DNA from: Sulfuricella sp. T08
GTDB lineage: Bacteria > Pseudomonadota > Gammaproteobacteria > Burkholderiales > Sulfuricellaceae
NCBI RefSeq assembly: GCF_000971475.1
Contig: NZ_DF967541.1
Span: forward strand, 1-56,219
Reading direction: 5' to 3'
DNA length: 56,219 nt
Position 1 is the stretch's first letter, and each line of letters opens with the position of its first letter. A program made the position numbers and the translations under genes. Under the pieces are notes generated by a model. The model did no database searches. It had not been told where the DNA came from and saw nothing but the letters and a program-made list of their open reading frames with translations. Of the stretch, positions 46,532 through 56,205 are shown piece by piece.

Positions 46532-46581
46532 TTGGTCGGGCCCGGAATTTATCGTACAATCATTTCCCTGATCTGGATCAG
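46532..46581 (+). promoter_or_regulatory. Promoter of the cytochrome gene with an FNR-like dyad at the start site
   Basis: TTGGTC (46532-46537), 17 bases, TACAAT (46555-46560) form a reasonable sigma-70 promoter. Right after it, CTGATCTGGATCAG (46568-46581) is a perfect 6-bp dyad matching the FNR/Anr consensus (TTGAT-N4-ATCAA) at eight of ten positions. Centred near +8, it would repress rather than activate. Confidence 0.45.
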
Positions 46582-46605
46582 ATAAACTCCCAGGAGGATA
46601 TTTAA

Positions 46606-47398
46606 GTGTTTGGTAAATCAACAAATTATTTGTATCTGATAATGGTTGTTGTGGCGCTTTCGCCGATGGGCGGTATCGCGGCGGACAAGCCGGTGGACAA
46701 GACATCTGCCAAAAAAACAGCCAAGACATCGGTCAAGAAGCCGGCAGCCGAGACGTCGGAACCCGCATCCACCAATAAGCCTGTTGCCACCCATATTTCC
46801 GCCGCAATCGCGGCGCTCAAGGCCGATCCGGAAACCGGGCGCCAGATCAATGGCGTTTGCGCAGCCTGCCACGGTGATTCCGGGCAGGGCGGCAAAAAGG
46901 GCGAATATCCGCGGCTGGCGGGGCAGCATGTCGAATACCTGATGGATCAACTGCACAAGTTCAAAGATCGCAAGCGGACTAACCTGCCGATGTTCCCCTA
47001 CACCGAGGAGCGCGAGTTGCCGGACGAGGATCTTGTCCATATTGCGGCTTATTTGGCTTCGATCAAGCTGGATACCACCTTTCCTGTCTTCAAGGAATCG
47101 GATGACGCGCTGACCCGGTTGCTGGCGGTGGAGAAAGTGCTGAACATTCCGCGTTCAGAAGGGGATGTGGATGCCGGGGCCAAGATCTACAAGACCGAAT
47201 GCTCTTCCTGCCACAAAAAGGACGGAATGGGCCACAAAACCGTGCCGATGCTGGCTGGCCAGTACACAACTTACCTGAAGCGCCAGATCGACAAATTCAT
47301 CAAGGGTGAGCGCATTCACGACGAGGAAATGAAGGATCCCAGCAAGGATGTGCTGAACCTCCTCAAGCCTGAAGAAATTCGCGATATCCTGGCTTACC

Positions 47399-47418
<20 letters not shown>
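46606..47418 (+). CDS. Diheme c-type cytochrome, c4-like
   Basis: A 270-residue periplasmic electron carrier. It has a signal peptide (LYLIMVVVALSPMGGIA), a long Lys/Thr/Pro/Ala-rich linker (residues ~27-60) and two cytochrome c domains with heme motifs CAACH and CSSCH; distal Met ligands are likely in LPMFPY and VPMLAG. The GTG start has AGGAGG seven to twelve bases upstream. The Lys-rich linker after the signal is unusual for c4. It overlaps the convergent queG 3' end by about 20 bases. Confidence 0.9.
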
Positions 47419-48472
<1,054 letters not shown>

Positions 48473-48478
<6 letters not shown>

Positions 48479-48958
48479 AGTTTAGATGAAAACCGTCAGC
48501 CGTCGAAAATAACACGCCATCTGGCCGATGAAGCCGCGACCGATGCGTTCGGCGCGGAGCTGGCTAAGATGCTGAAACCGGGGCTGATGATTACCCTCAG
48601 CGGCGACCTTGGCGCCGGCAAGACCGCATTGGTGCGCGCCATGCTGCGTGCGCTGGGTTATCTTGGAAAAGTAAAAAGCCCTACTTATACTCTGGTTGAA
48701 TTTTATGTGATTTCTAGCTTATACTTATATCACTTTGATTTTTATCGCTTCAATGATCCGGATGAGTGGCACGAGGCGGGCTTTCGGGAATATTTCAACG
48801 AAAACTCGGTGTGTCTCGTCGAATGGCCGGAAAAGGCGGGTGGTCTGTTGCCCTCGCCGGACATCAGGATTTCCCTGGACATCCGGGAATCTGGCCGGGA
48901 TGTTTCGGTTGAAGCGGGCAGTAAAAAGGGTAGGCTATGTTTGCAGGAATTAGAATAG
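48473..48958 (+). CDS. tsaE: tRNA threonylcarbamoyladenosine ATPase subunit
   Basis: Drives the TsaBDE complex in t6A37 tRNA modification. The P-loop GDLGAGKTALVRAML and the KSPTYTLVEFY motif are clear, followed by HFDFYRFNDPDEWHEAGFREYF and LVEWPEKA. Start uncertain: GTG 48473 gives 161 residues, and a TTG at 48446 is also open. An unusual Tyr-rich stretch (VISSLYLYHFDFY) replaces the shorter loop common in homologues. It overlaps amiC by 22 bases. Confidence 0.93.
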
Positions 48959-50259
48959 CTCTTGTATTTCTGCTGGTCGCGGCGGCAAGTGCCCATGCAG
49001 AAAACGGCATTACCTCGGCGCGGGTCTGGCCGGCGGCCGATTACACGCGGGTCACGCTGGAATCCGCAAGTCCGGTCAAATATCAGTTTCTCGCGGTCAA
49101 GAACCCCGATCGCCTGGTGATCGACCTTGAGGGCGTGGACGTCAATTCCGCGCTGGAAGGGCTTGCAGCCAAGGTCGCGGCGGATGACCCTTACATCAAG
49201 CTGGTGCGAGTCGCCCGCAACAAGCCGGGCGTGGTACGAGTGGTGCTGGACCTGAAGGGCGAGGTCAAGCCGCAGATGTTCACCCTGCTGCCCTATGGCG
49301 AATACGGTCACCGCTTGGTGCTGGATATTTATCCATTACAGCCGGCGGACCCGCTGATGGCACTGCTGGGACAAAAGGAAGTCGCTGTGCCGGGGGGGGG
49401 CAAAGAGCAAGCAGAGAAGTCGCGTGAGCTGGCTTTTGCCACCACTCAGGAAAATCCGGCCAGCGATAAGCCTGCTGAGCTTGCAAAGCTGGCAGACAAA
49501 CCGGCTCGGACTGAAATGCGTGCCTGGAAGCCGGAGGTGTCGCGCCTCATCACCATTGCGATCGACGCCGGACACGGCGGCGAGGACCCTGGCGCACATG
49601 GCAAAAATGGCTCCCGAGAAAAGGACGTGACCCTGGCAATCGCCCGCCGTTTGAAAGCACAGGTTGACGTGGAGCCGAACATGCGTGGCGTGCTGATCCG
49701 TGACGGCGATTTTTTCATCCCTTTGCATGGCCGCGTGGTCAAGGCGCGCAACGTAAAGGCCGACCTGTTCGTTTCGATTCATGCTGACGCATTCGTCAAG
49801 CCAGATGCGCGAGGTTCCTCGGTGTTCGCGCTGTCGGAGCGTGGCGCTACCTCCGCCGCGGCGCGCTGGCTGGCAAAGAAAGAGAACGATGCCGACCTGA
49901 TCGGCGGCGTCAATATCGACGTCAAGGACGTCTATCTCAAACAGACTCTGCTCGATTTGTCGCAGACTGCTACGATCAACGACAGCCTCAAGCTCGGCAA
50001 GGCTGTGCTCGGCGAACTTGGTGGGATAAACGACCTGCACAAGGGCTCGGTAGAACAAGCCGGCTTCGCCGTGCTGAAATCGCCGGACATCCCTTCTATC
50101 CTGGTGGAAACCGCATTCATTTCCAACCCCGAGGAAGAGCGTAAGCTTTCGGATGATGGTTATCAGGACAAACTGGCGGCGGCAATACTTGGCGGGATCA
50201 AGCACTATTTCGCGAAGAATCCGCCGCTGGCACGCTCAAAGATGGCTAGCGCCGAATAA
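48937..50259 (+). CDS. amiC: N-acetylmuramoyl-L-alanine amidase with AMIN domain
   Basis: Cleaves the peptide from muramic acid during daughter cell separation. A 440-residue protein with a signal peptide (IRIALVFLLVAAASAHAE), an AMIN septal-targeting domain (~20-135), a Lys/Ala-rich linker, and an Amidase_3 zinc domain with IDAGHGGEDPGA, REKDVTLAIA and SIHADAF carrying the zinc ligands. The gene is followed by a clear terminator and not directly by mutL, its usual neighbour in related genomes. Confidence 0.95.
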   Translation: MFAGIRIALVFLLVAAASAHAENGITSARVWPAADYTRVTLESASPVKYQFLAVKNPDRLVIDLEGVDVNSALEGLAAKVAADDPYIKLVRVARNKPGVVRVVLDLKGEVKPQMFTLLPYGEYGHRLVLDIYPLQPADPLMALLGQKEVAVPGGGKEQAEKSRELAFATTQENPASDKPAELAKLADKPARTEMRAWKPEVSRLITIAIDAGHGGEDPGAHGKNGSREKDVTLAIARRLKAQVDVEPNMRGVLIRDGDFFIPLHGRVVKARNVKADLFVSIHADAFVKPDARGSSVFALSERGATSAAARWLAKKENDADLIGGVNIDVKDVYLKQTLLDLSQTATINDSLKLGKAVLGELGGINDLHKGSVEQAGFAVLKSPDIPSILVETAFISNPEEERKLSDDGYQDKLAAAILGGIKHYFAKNPPLARSKMASAE

Positions 50260-50269
50260 GGTGCTGGAT

Positions 50270-50296
50270 GCACCGGCGAGCGCCGGTGCGAGTTTT
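50270..50296 (+). terminator. Intrinsic terminator of the tsaE-amiC unit
   Basis: GCACCGGCG (50270-50278) pairs perfectly with CGCCGGTGC (50281-50289), followed by GAGTTTTG. It lies 11 bases past the amiC stop and just before the convergent DsrC-like gene end. Confidence 0.65.
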
Positions 50297-50299
50297 GAA

Positions 50300-50593
50300 T
50301 CAAACGCAGCCAGTAGGCTTGGGCAGACCGCCATACTTGGTGATCGGCTTCATTGGTCCGGTCATCCAGAGTTTAAATACGGTGTTTTGTTCTTCGCCCA
50401 GGTATTTGGCGAACTTCCGTATCGGTGGCACGCTACCGAATTCTTCGAAATATTCACGGGCTTTTAAGACCTGAGCCCATTTGGCATCATCGAGCACATA
50501 ACCGTCTGCTTCAGCCATTGCTCGGCCAATCTCCTCTGTCCAAATGTTCATGTCGTCGAGATAACCATCTCCGTCGCGCTCTGGAAGTTCCAT
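50300..50593 (-). CDS. DsrC/TusE-family sulfur carrier with a single C-terminal cysteine
   Basis: A 97-residue protein from ATG 50593 (AGGA nine bases upstream); longer frames to 50644 lack support. It has the DsrC family pattern DGYLDDMNIWTEEIGRAMA, AREYFEEFGSVPPIRKFAKYL and the C-terminal arm GGLPKPTGCV with the penultimate cysteine. The second cysteine of true DsrC, ten residues earlier, is replaced by Lys/Thr, so it resembles TusE-type carriers rather than the DsrAB partner. Neither tus nor dsr genes are adjacent. Confidence 0.88.
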   Translation of the reverse strand: MELPERDGDGYLDDMNIWTEEIGRAMAEADGYVLDDAKWAQVLKAREYFEEFGSVPPIRKFAKYLGEEQNTVFKLWMTGPMKPITKYGGLPKPTGCV

Positions 50594-50831
50594 ATTAAGC
50601 ATTCCTTTCTGAAATCTGAAATTATTGATAACTACACAGTGCATGATTATTTGCTGTAACTGTGTTTAGTCAACGTTAACTGTAATGCCTCTGTTTAGAC
50701 CATGTCTCGACATTAGACAATACCCAAGCTAAACAGTCAAGAATTATTTACATAGACGATTTAGAAAATTCTGATGTGCCACAGTGGCATGGCGCCCAGA
50801 TCTGTATGGAGCATGCATGGCGACATGGGTG

Positions 50832-50865
50832 CTGTCATTATTCTGTCATCTGACTTTCTTAGAAT
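50832..50865 (+). promoter_or_regulatory. Pho box and -10 of the glycosyltransferase gene
   Basis: CTGTCAT (50832-50838), TATT, CTGTCAT (50843-50849) is a near-perfect PhoB box: direct heptamers repeating every 11 bp. Ten bases later TAGAAT (50860-50865) is a -10, so the box replaces the -35 as in classic Pho promoters. It lies in the 318-base gene-free gap 50645-50962, whose remainder is AT-rich and contains the upstream flank of the DsrC-like gene. Confidence 0.75.
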
Positions 50866-50962
50866 GACTGTTCCCTATTTTTCCAGGCCTGTTCAAAATG
50901 ACTGATGGGCGTGATGGAGAGGACAGCTCCGTGCTGTTCCAACTTGAGAAGAGGAATGAACA

Positions 50963-52156
50963 GTGAAAATCCTGATGATCTCGGATGTCTACTTTCCCCG
51001 CGTCAATGGGGTTTCCACCTCTATCGCCACATTCCGGCGTGAACTGGTGGCGCAGGGACACGAGGTACACCTGATCGTACCGGACTATGGTCGGATCACC
51101 GAGGATGAGCACAATATCCACCGCATTCCTTCCCGCAACCTGATTCTCGACCCTGAAGACCGGATGATGAAGACCGGGCACGTGATGGCGATGAGGGAAT
51201 GGCTGCATCAGTCCGATTTCGATATCGTGCACATTCAGACCCCATTCGTGGCTCACTATCTGGGGGTGCGTCTGGCCAAGGAGCTGGGCGTGCCTCGGAT
51301 CGAAAGCTACCATACCTTCTTCGAGGAATACCTCTACTTCTACGTACCCTTCCTGCCGAAACAGTTTATGCGCTTCATGGCGCGCCGCCTGTCCAGCCAC
51401 CAGTGCAATAATCTCGACGGGATGGTGGTGCCATCGTCTGCAATGCTGGAAGCCTTGCGTAACTATGGCATCGAAACGCGTGCCAAGGTGATTCCAACCG
51501 GGCTGGATCCGAAAAGCTTCGAACCCGGCGATGGCGCAGCCTTCCGCCAGCGCCATGCCATCGCGGCGCAGCGTCCGGTAATGTTGTATGTAGGAAGGGT
51601 GGCGTTCGAGAAAAACATCGGCTTCCTGATCAAAGTGCTGGTTCGTGTTCGGCTGGATATTCCAGACGTGCTGCTGGTCGTGGCTGGCGAAGGGCCGGCG
51701 CTTTCCAGTTTGAAGCAGGATGTGGACAAGTTGTCGTTGTCGAGCAACGTATTGTTTGTGGGCTACCTCGACCGGCGCCGTGAACTGCCGGGCTGCTACC
51801 GTTCGGCGGATGTTTTTGTATTTTCATCGCACACCGAAACGCAAGGGTTGGTGCTGCTGGAGGCCATGGCCCAGGGAGTACCGCTGGTGTCACTCGCCGA
51901 GATGGGTGCCAAGGATGTACTCAAACCTGGGCAGGGGGTATTGATTGCCGACAATGATATCGAGGATTTTTCGACAAAATCGGTAAGGTTGTTGCGTGAC
52001 AAAGAATACGCCTCCAGCCTGGGGGCAATTGGCAGGAGCTATGCGGCGACCTGGTCCGCAGCGGTACTGGCACAGAGATTGGCCGGGTTCTACCAGGCCA
52101 TGATCGAGCGCCATGCCGAGGTGCCTACCGCCAGCCTCGATCCGCAGCACAACTGA
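50963..52156 (+). CDS. GT4 glycosyltransferase, probable glycolipid synthase (Agt-like)
   Basis: A 397-residue GT-B fold enzyme of the GT4 family. The N-terminal SDVYFPRVNGVSTSIATFRREL and C-terminal LLVVAGEGPALSSLKQ, FVFSSHTETQGLVLLEAMAQG give the nucleotide-sugar site with its Glu pair. No signal peptide; it would act at the cytoplasmic face of the membrane on diacylglycerol-like acceptors. The Pho box upstream and the adjacent PlcP-like gene, one base apart at their stops, suggest lipid remodelling in phosphate limitation. Sugar donor and acceptor are not deducible. Confidence 0.82.
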   Translation: MKILMISDVYFPRVNGVSTSIATFRRELVAQGHEVHLIVPDYGRITEDEHNIHRIPSRNLILDPEDRMMKTGHVMAMREWLHQSDFDIVHIQTPFVAHYLGVRLAKELGVPRIESYHTFFEEYLYFYVPFLPKQFMRFMARRLSSHQCNNLDGMVVPSSAMLEALRNYGIETRAKVIPTGLDPKSFEPGDGAAFRQRHAIAAQRPVMLYVGRVAFEKNIGFLIKVLVRVRLDIPDVLLVVAGEGPALSSLKQDVDKLSLSSNVLFVGYLDRRRELPGCYRSADVFVFSSHTETQGLVLLEAMAQGVPLVSLAEMGAKDVLKPGQGVLIADNDIEDFSTKSVRLLRDKEYASSLGAIGRSYAATWSAAVLAQRLAGFYQAMIERHAEVPTASLDPQHN

Positions 52157-52157
52157 T

Positions 52158-52946
52158 TCAGAGCGGGAGATCCTCGGCCATGGTCGGCAGCTCTTTGCCA
52201 CTGGTCAGGCTGCCGTTCCAGTGGATCAGTTCCATCCGGCCGTCCAGATGCTCGACAATGGCAGTGCAATTGTCGACCCAGTCGCCGCAGTTCAGGTAAG
52301 CCAGGCCGCCGATTTCCTTCATCGCTGGCCAGTGGATATGGCCGCAGATCACGCCGTGCAGGCCGCGCTCACGGGCATGGTGGATGACGGAATCTTCGAA
52401 ATTGAAAATAAAGCTGATTGCGGTCTTGACCTTGCGCTTGGCGTAGCCGGCAAGCGACCAGTAGCCTGGACGGCGCAAAGTCCTGCGCAGCCAGGAAAGC
52501 CAGCTGTTGAGCCACAGCAGGAAATTGTACGAGATGTCGCCGAGCACCGCGACCCAGCGGTGGTGTCGGGTTACCTGGTCGAACTCGTCGCCGTGCAGGA
52601 GCAGGTAATTCTCGCCGCTGACCGTGGTGTGAACATATTCGTATTCGACACGGATGTCACCAAATGAGGTGCCGACATATTCGCGCAGCGCCTCGTCGTG
52701 ATTGCCCGGGATGAAAAATACTTTGGCGCCATGCCTGGAGCGCCGCAGCAGCTTCTGCACGATGGTGTTCTGAGCCGGTGACCAGTAAATCCCGCCACGG
52801 CTCATGGCCCAGAAGTCCACGATATCGCCCAGCAGGAACAGGTGTTCGGAAGGATGTTCCTTGAGGAAATCCAGTAGCCGTTCAGCCTGGCAGGCACGGG
52901 TGCCCAAGTGCACGTCGGAAATGAAAACGCTGCGGACCTGAGCCAT
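52158..52946 (-). CDS. PlcP-like metallophosphoesterase (LpxH/COG2908 superfamily)
   Basis: A 262-residue calcineurin-fold enzyme with all metal-site motifs: FISDVHLG, LLGDIVDFW, IPGNHDE, LLHGDEFD and GHIHW. The pattern DVHLGTRACQAERLLDFL and the C-terminal NCGDWVDNCTAIVEHLDG resemble PlcP, the phospholipase C that removes phosphate headgroups from membrane lipids under phosphate starvation, more than E. coli LpxH. A Pho box upstream supports this. A role as LpxH in lipid A synthesis is the main alternative. Confidence 0.75.
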   Translation of the reverse strand: MAQVRSVFISDVHLGTRACQAERLLDFLKEHPSEHLFLLGDIVDFWAMSRGGIYWSPAQNTIVQKLLRRSRHGAKVFFIPGNHDEALREYVGTSFGDIRVEYEYVHTTVSGENYLLLHGDEFDQVTRHHRWVAVLGDISYNFLLWLNSWLSWLRRTLRRPGYWSLAGYAKRKVKTAISFIFNFEDSVIHHARERGLHGVICGHIHWPAMKEIGGLAYLNCGDWVDNCTAIVEHLDGRMELIHWNGSLTSGKELPTMAEDLPL

Positions 52947-52990
52947 TATTGACTTTTTGCCGAGCTGAATATTGCATATGCCATGAGGCG

Positions 52991-53024
52991 ATATTACGCA
53001 GCGATTGTGACAAAGGCGTTACAC
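52991..53024 (-). promoter_or_regulatory. Pho box and -10 of the PlcP-like gene
   Basis: On the minus strand GTGTAAC, GCCT, TTGTCAC (53024 to 53007) keeps the 11-bp heptamer spacing of a Pho box with some mismatches. TAATAT (52996 to 52991) follows after exactly 10 bases. This is the same geometry as at 50832-50865. Confidence 0.6.
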
Positions 53025-53164
53025 GGGGCGGCTGCCTGCAGGTGCTACGTCTGAATTGATGCCGGTACGATCAGTTTATGGCGGCTGCGGCGAGGGGATG
53101 GTTTCGAATAGTCCGGGCAGAACGGATATAATCATGAACCTTAGTGTTCTGTTCGGATTGTTAT

Positions 53165-54919
53165 ATGTCTGTCATCCGGGTTTTGCCCGACCTGCTCATT
53201 AACCAGATCGCCGCCGGCGAGGTGGTGGAGCGTCCTGCTTCGGCCTTGAAGGAGCTGCTGGAAAACAGCGTGGACGCAGCGGCAAACGAGATCGCAGTTA
53301 CCCTGATGCAGGGCGGGATCAAGCAGCTTCGCGTTGCTGATGACGGTATCGGCATTGTCGCGGAGGAACTGGCGTTGGCGCTGGCGCGCCATGCCACCAG
53401 CAAGATCGCTACACTCGACGATCTGGAGTCGGTGAATAGTCTCGGTTTTCGGGGCGAAGCGCTGGCCAGTATCGCCGCGGTGTCGCGCCTGTCGTTGACC
53501 AGCCGCCGACGGGGGGAGCGTCACGCCTGGAAAGTCGAGGCTGCCGGCGGCGATGTCACCGGGATACAGCCCGCTGCACTGGAATCGGGGACGGCGGTGG
53601 AGGTGCAGGACCTGTACTTCAACACCCCGGCGCGGCGCAAGTTCCTCAAAAGCGAGGCGACCGAATATGGTCACTGCGAGGAAATGTTCCGGCGCCTTGC
53701 GTTGAGCCGTACCGATATCGGCTTTGCCCTGCAGCATAACGGACGCAAAATCTGGCAGCTTCCTGCGGGTACGATGGAGCGCCGTGCCGCCACTCTGCTT
53801 GGCGATGAGTTCGCTGCTGCTTCGGTCATTCTGGACGAGCGTGCCGGCAGCTTGCGCCTGTGGGGTATGGCGAGCCTGCCCGGATTTTCGCGCGGCGGAC
53901 GCGATGCCCAGTATTTTTACGTCAACGGTCGTTTTGTGCGCGACAAGCTGATCGCTCATGCTATCCGCGAGGCATACAAGGATATTCTGCATAACGACCG
54001 CCATCCGGCGTTCGCACTGTTTCTCGAAATCGATCCGGAAGGGGTGGACGTCAATGTGCACCCCACCAAGATCGAAGTGCGTTTCCGCGATGCACGTGCC
54101 ATCCACCAGTTCATTTTTCATGCCCTGAACAAGGCGCTATCGGCACCGATCCGGGCGCGCCAGGAATCCACTGTTGCACCTATGGTGGAACCGGCGCACC
54201 CGGCGTCATTCGCTAGTTATCCTCGGCAGCAGGCCATGCCGCTGGGCGTGGCGGAACGCACCGATCTCTATGCCACCATGTTCGGCCGGATCGGCAGGCC
54301 GGAAGCGGCACTGCCGACCGAAGCAGCACCGGAAATTCCCCCGCTCGGCTTCGCTCTGGGGCAGCTGCACGGCGTTTATATTCTGGCCCAAAACGCCAAG
54401 GGGCTGGTGATCGTCGACATGCACGCCGCTCATGAGCGGGTGACCTACGAGAAGCTGAAAGCGGCTCTCGACAACCGCGCCGTCGCCATGCAGCCACTAC
54501 TGATCCCGGTGTCGTTCCATGCCGGGGCGCTGGATGTTGCCGTGGCCGAGGAACATGCCGCCGCATTCAGCGCACTGGGTTTCGACATCGCCATGCTGTC
54601 GCCGACCACGCTGGCAGTGCGGGCGCTGCCGGCGCTGCTGCAGGATGCCGATCCGGTATTGCTGGCACGTGATCTGCTCAAGGAATTGCGCGAATTCGGC
54701 GCCGACCGGGTGCTCGCCGAGCGGCGCAACGAACTGCTCGCCACGCTGGCCTGCCATGCTTCGGTGCGCGCCAACAGAAAACTGGCCGTGCCGGAAATGA
54801 ATGCCCTGCTCCGTGAAATGGAGGCCACCGAGCGAGCAGACCAGTGCAATCATGGCCGTCCCACCTGGCGCGAGATTTCCATGGAAGAGCTGGACAAGCT
54901 ATTCATGCGGGGGAAATAA
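53165..54919 (+). CDS. mutL: DNA mismatch repair protein MutL
   Basis: Couples MutS mismatch recognition to strand incision. A 584-residue protein from ATG 53165; upstream codons to 53144 lack a ribosome site. GHKL ATPase motifs: NQIAAGEVVERPASALKELLENSVDA, DDGIGI and GFRGEALASIAAVS. A Pro-rich linker (~335-400) leads to the C-terminal dimerisation domain (HAAHERVTYEKLK). The final stretch has CHASVRANRKL and QCNHGRPTW. The endonuclease motif DQHAxxER is present only as MHAAHERVTYE, as in E. coli-type MutL that relies on MutH; no mutH is in the window. Confidence 0.96.
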   Translation: MSVIRVLPDLLINQIAAGEVVERPASALKELLENSVDAAANEIAVTLMQGGIKQLRVADDGIGIVAEELALALARHATSKIATLDDLESVNSLGFRGEALASIAAVSRLSLTSRRRGERHAWKVEAAGGDVTGIQPAALESGTAVEVQDLYFNTPARRKFLKSEATEYGHCEEMFRRLALSRTDIGFALQHNGRKIWQLPAGTMERRAATLLGDEFAAASVILDERAGSLRLWGMASLPGFSRGGRDAQYFYVNGRFVRDKLIAHAIREAYKDILHNDRHPAFALFLEIDPEGVDVNVHPTKIEVRFRDARAIHQFIFHALNKALSAPIRARQESTVAPMVEPAHPASFASYPRQQAMPLGVAERTDLYATMFGRIGRPEAALPTEAAPEIPPLGFALGQLHGVYILAQNAKGLVIVDMHAAHERVTYEKLKAALDNRAVAMQPLLIPVSFHAGALDVAVAEEHAAAFSALGFDIAMLSPTTLAVRALPALLQDADPVLLARDLLKELREFGADRVLAERRNELLATLACHASVRANRKLAVPEMNALLREMEATERADQCNHGRPTWREISMEELDKLFMRGK

Positions 54920-54920
54920 C

Positions 54921-54990
54921 AGTTGTGGGTGATGAGGAATGGGAGATGAAAACCTCTCGATCAGCCCCCTATCACCTATCATTCCATTTG
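54921..54990. repeat. Period-7 repeat array between mutL and miaA
   Basis: Units such as GGTGATG, AGGAATG, GGAGATG and then the complementary TATCACC, TATCATT run in phase of seven. Partial pairing between the purine-rich first half and the pyrimidine-rich second half gives a weak hairpin. It starts a few bases past the mutL stop. Confidence 0.65.
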
Positions 54991-55029
54991 GCTTCCGGCT
55001 GGTCCGGCTTAGGCTGATGGCTTAAATAT

Positions 55030-55995
55030 ATGTCAACTCATCACTCGTTACCCATTTCCAATTCCCCTCAACTTCCCCCGGCAATTTTCCTCATGGGCCC
55101 CACTGCCAGCGGCAAGACCGGCGTGGCGGTCGATCTGGTGCAGCGCCTGCCATGCGAGATCATCAGTGTGGATTCGGCCATGGTCTATCGTGGCATGGAC
55201 ATCGGTACTGCCAAGCCCGATGCAGAGACATTGGCGGTAGCGCCGCACCACCTGATTGACATTATCGATCCGAGATTAAGTTATTCCGCCGCGCAGTTCC
55301 GGCAGGACGCGCTCCGGTTGATGGCAGAGATTACTGCACGCGGCCGTATTCCCCTGCTGGTGGGCGGCACCATGCTGTACTTCAAGGTGCTGCGGCAGGG
55401 GCTGAATGACCTGCCTCAAGCTGATCCGGCAACCCGCGCAAGCATCGATGCCATGGCCGCTGAAAGCGGTTGGCCCGCAGTGCATGCGAAACTCGCCCGG
55501 CTCGACCCGGTCACTGCTGCGCGCCTAAATCCTGCCGATGCGCAGCGCATCCAGCGTGCCCTGGAAGTGTGTATTCTCAGCGGCCAGACGATGTCTTCGC
55601 TACTCGAAAAGGAAGCCATTGCCGACCTGCCTTATAACGTCCATGCCCTAGCCCTGTTGCCGAGTGACCGCGCCGTACTGCACCAGCGCATAGCCCAGCG
55701 TTTCGACATCATGCTGGAGCAGGGCTTGATCGATGAGGTGGAGCAATTGCGGCGGAATGATGAGCTTGATCTTTCCCTGCCGTCGATGCGCTGTGTCGGA
55801 TACCGCCAAGCTTGGCAGTACCTGGATGGAGAATTCGATTTGCCCGAGTTGCGCGAGAAAGGCATCGCCGCCACGCGCCAGCTGGCGAAGCGGCAGTTGA
55901 CATGGTTGCGTGGCATGGAAGGGATAGTCGAGTTTGACTGCCTGGAGAGAAACTTGACTGCTGTGGTTTTCGACTGGCTCCGTGGGAAGCTATAA
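55030..55995 (+). CDS. miaA: tRNA dimethylallyltransferase
   Basis: Adds the isopentenyl group to A37 of UNN-reading tRNAs. A 321-residue protein with the P-loop [17 protein letters not shown], the motif [29 protein letters not shown], and the C-terminal [12 protein letters not shown] and [15 protein letters not shown]. The first ~16 residues (Ser/His/Pro-rich) are encoded by a seven-base repeat (55032-55078) and are not part of the fold. An internal start closer to AIFLMGP is not available as ATG except at Met22. No clear ribosome site precedes 55030. Confidence 0.95.
   Translation: MSTHHSLPISNSPQLPPAIFLMGPTASGKTGVAVDLVQRLPCEIISVDSAMVYRGMDIGTAKPDAETLAVAPHHLIDIIDPRLSYSAAQFRQDALRLMAEITARGRIPLLVGGTMLYFKVLRQGLNDLPQADPATRASIDAMAAESGWPAVHAKLARLDPVTAARLNPADAQRIQRALEVCILSGQTMSSLLEKEAIADLPYNVHALALLPSDRAVLHQRIAQRFDIMLEQGLIDEVEQLRRNDELDLSLPSMRCVGYRQAWQYLDGEFDLPELREKGIAATRQLAKRQLTWLRGMEGIVEFDCLERNLTAVVFDWLRGKL
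55032..55078 (+). repeat. Period-7 repeat inside the miaA N-terminus
   Basis: Seven-base units (CAACTCA, TCACTCG, TTACCCA, TTTCCAA, TTCCCCT) run through the first 16 codons of miaA. They are of the same pyrimidine-rich type as the intergenic arrays and give the Ser/Pro/His-rich leader of MiaA. Confidence 0.6.
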
Positions 55996-56205
55996 AAAAG
56001 CGGGGATGTAAAAACCGGGTGTCCGGAATCTATTGTTGAAAATTTCCCATCTGTAGCCGTTGTTTTCGCTATTGTGAGTTGTCATCCAGCATTGAATCAA
56101 TTTTGGGCGGGGACTGCTTAGTGCCAATTCTGTTGAAAAACCCCACCCTTTAGCCCCCTGTTTGTGATATGATATAGACATATTATGGATACAAGGAATC
56201 ACGCC

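Noticed and set aside
52158-52946. Simple assignment as lpxH
   Set aside because: Sequence pattern, the adjacent glycosyltransferase and the Pho box favour PlcP; LpxH remains the alternative and is noted in the entry.
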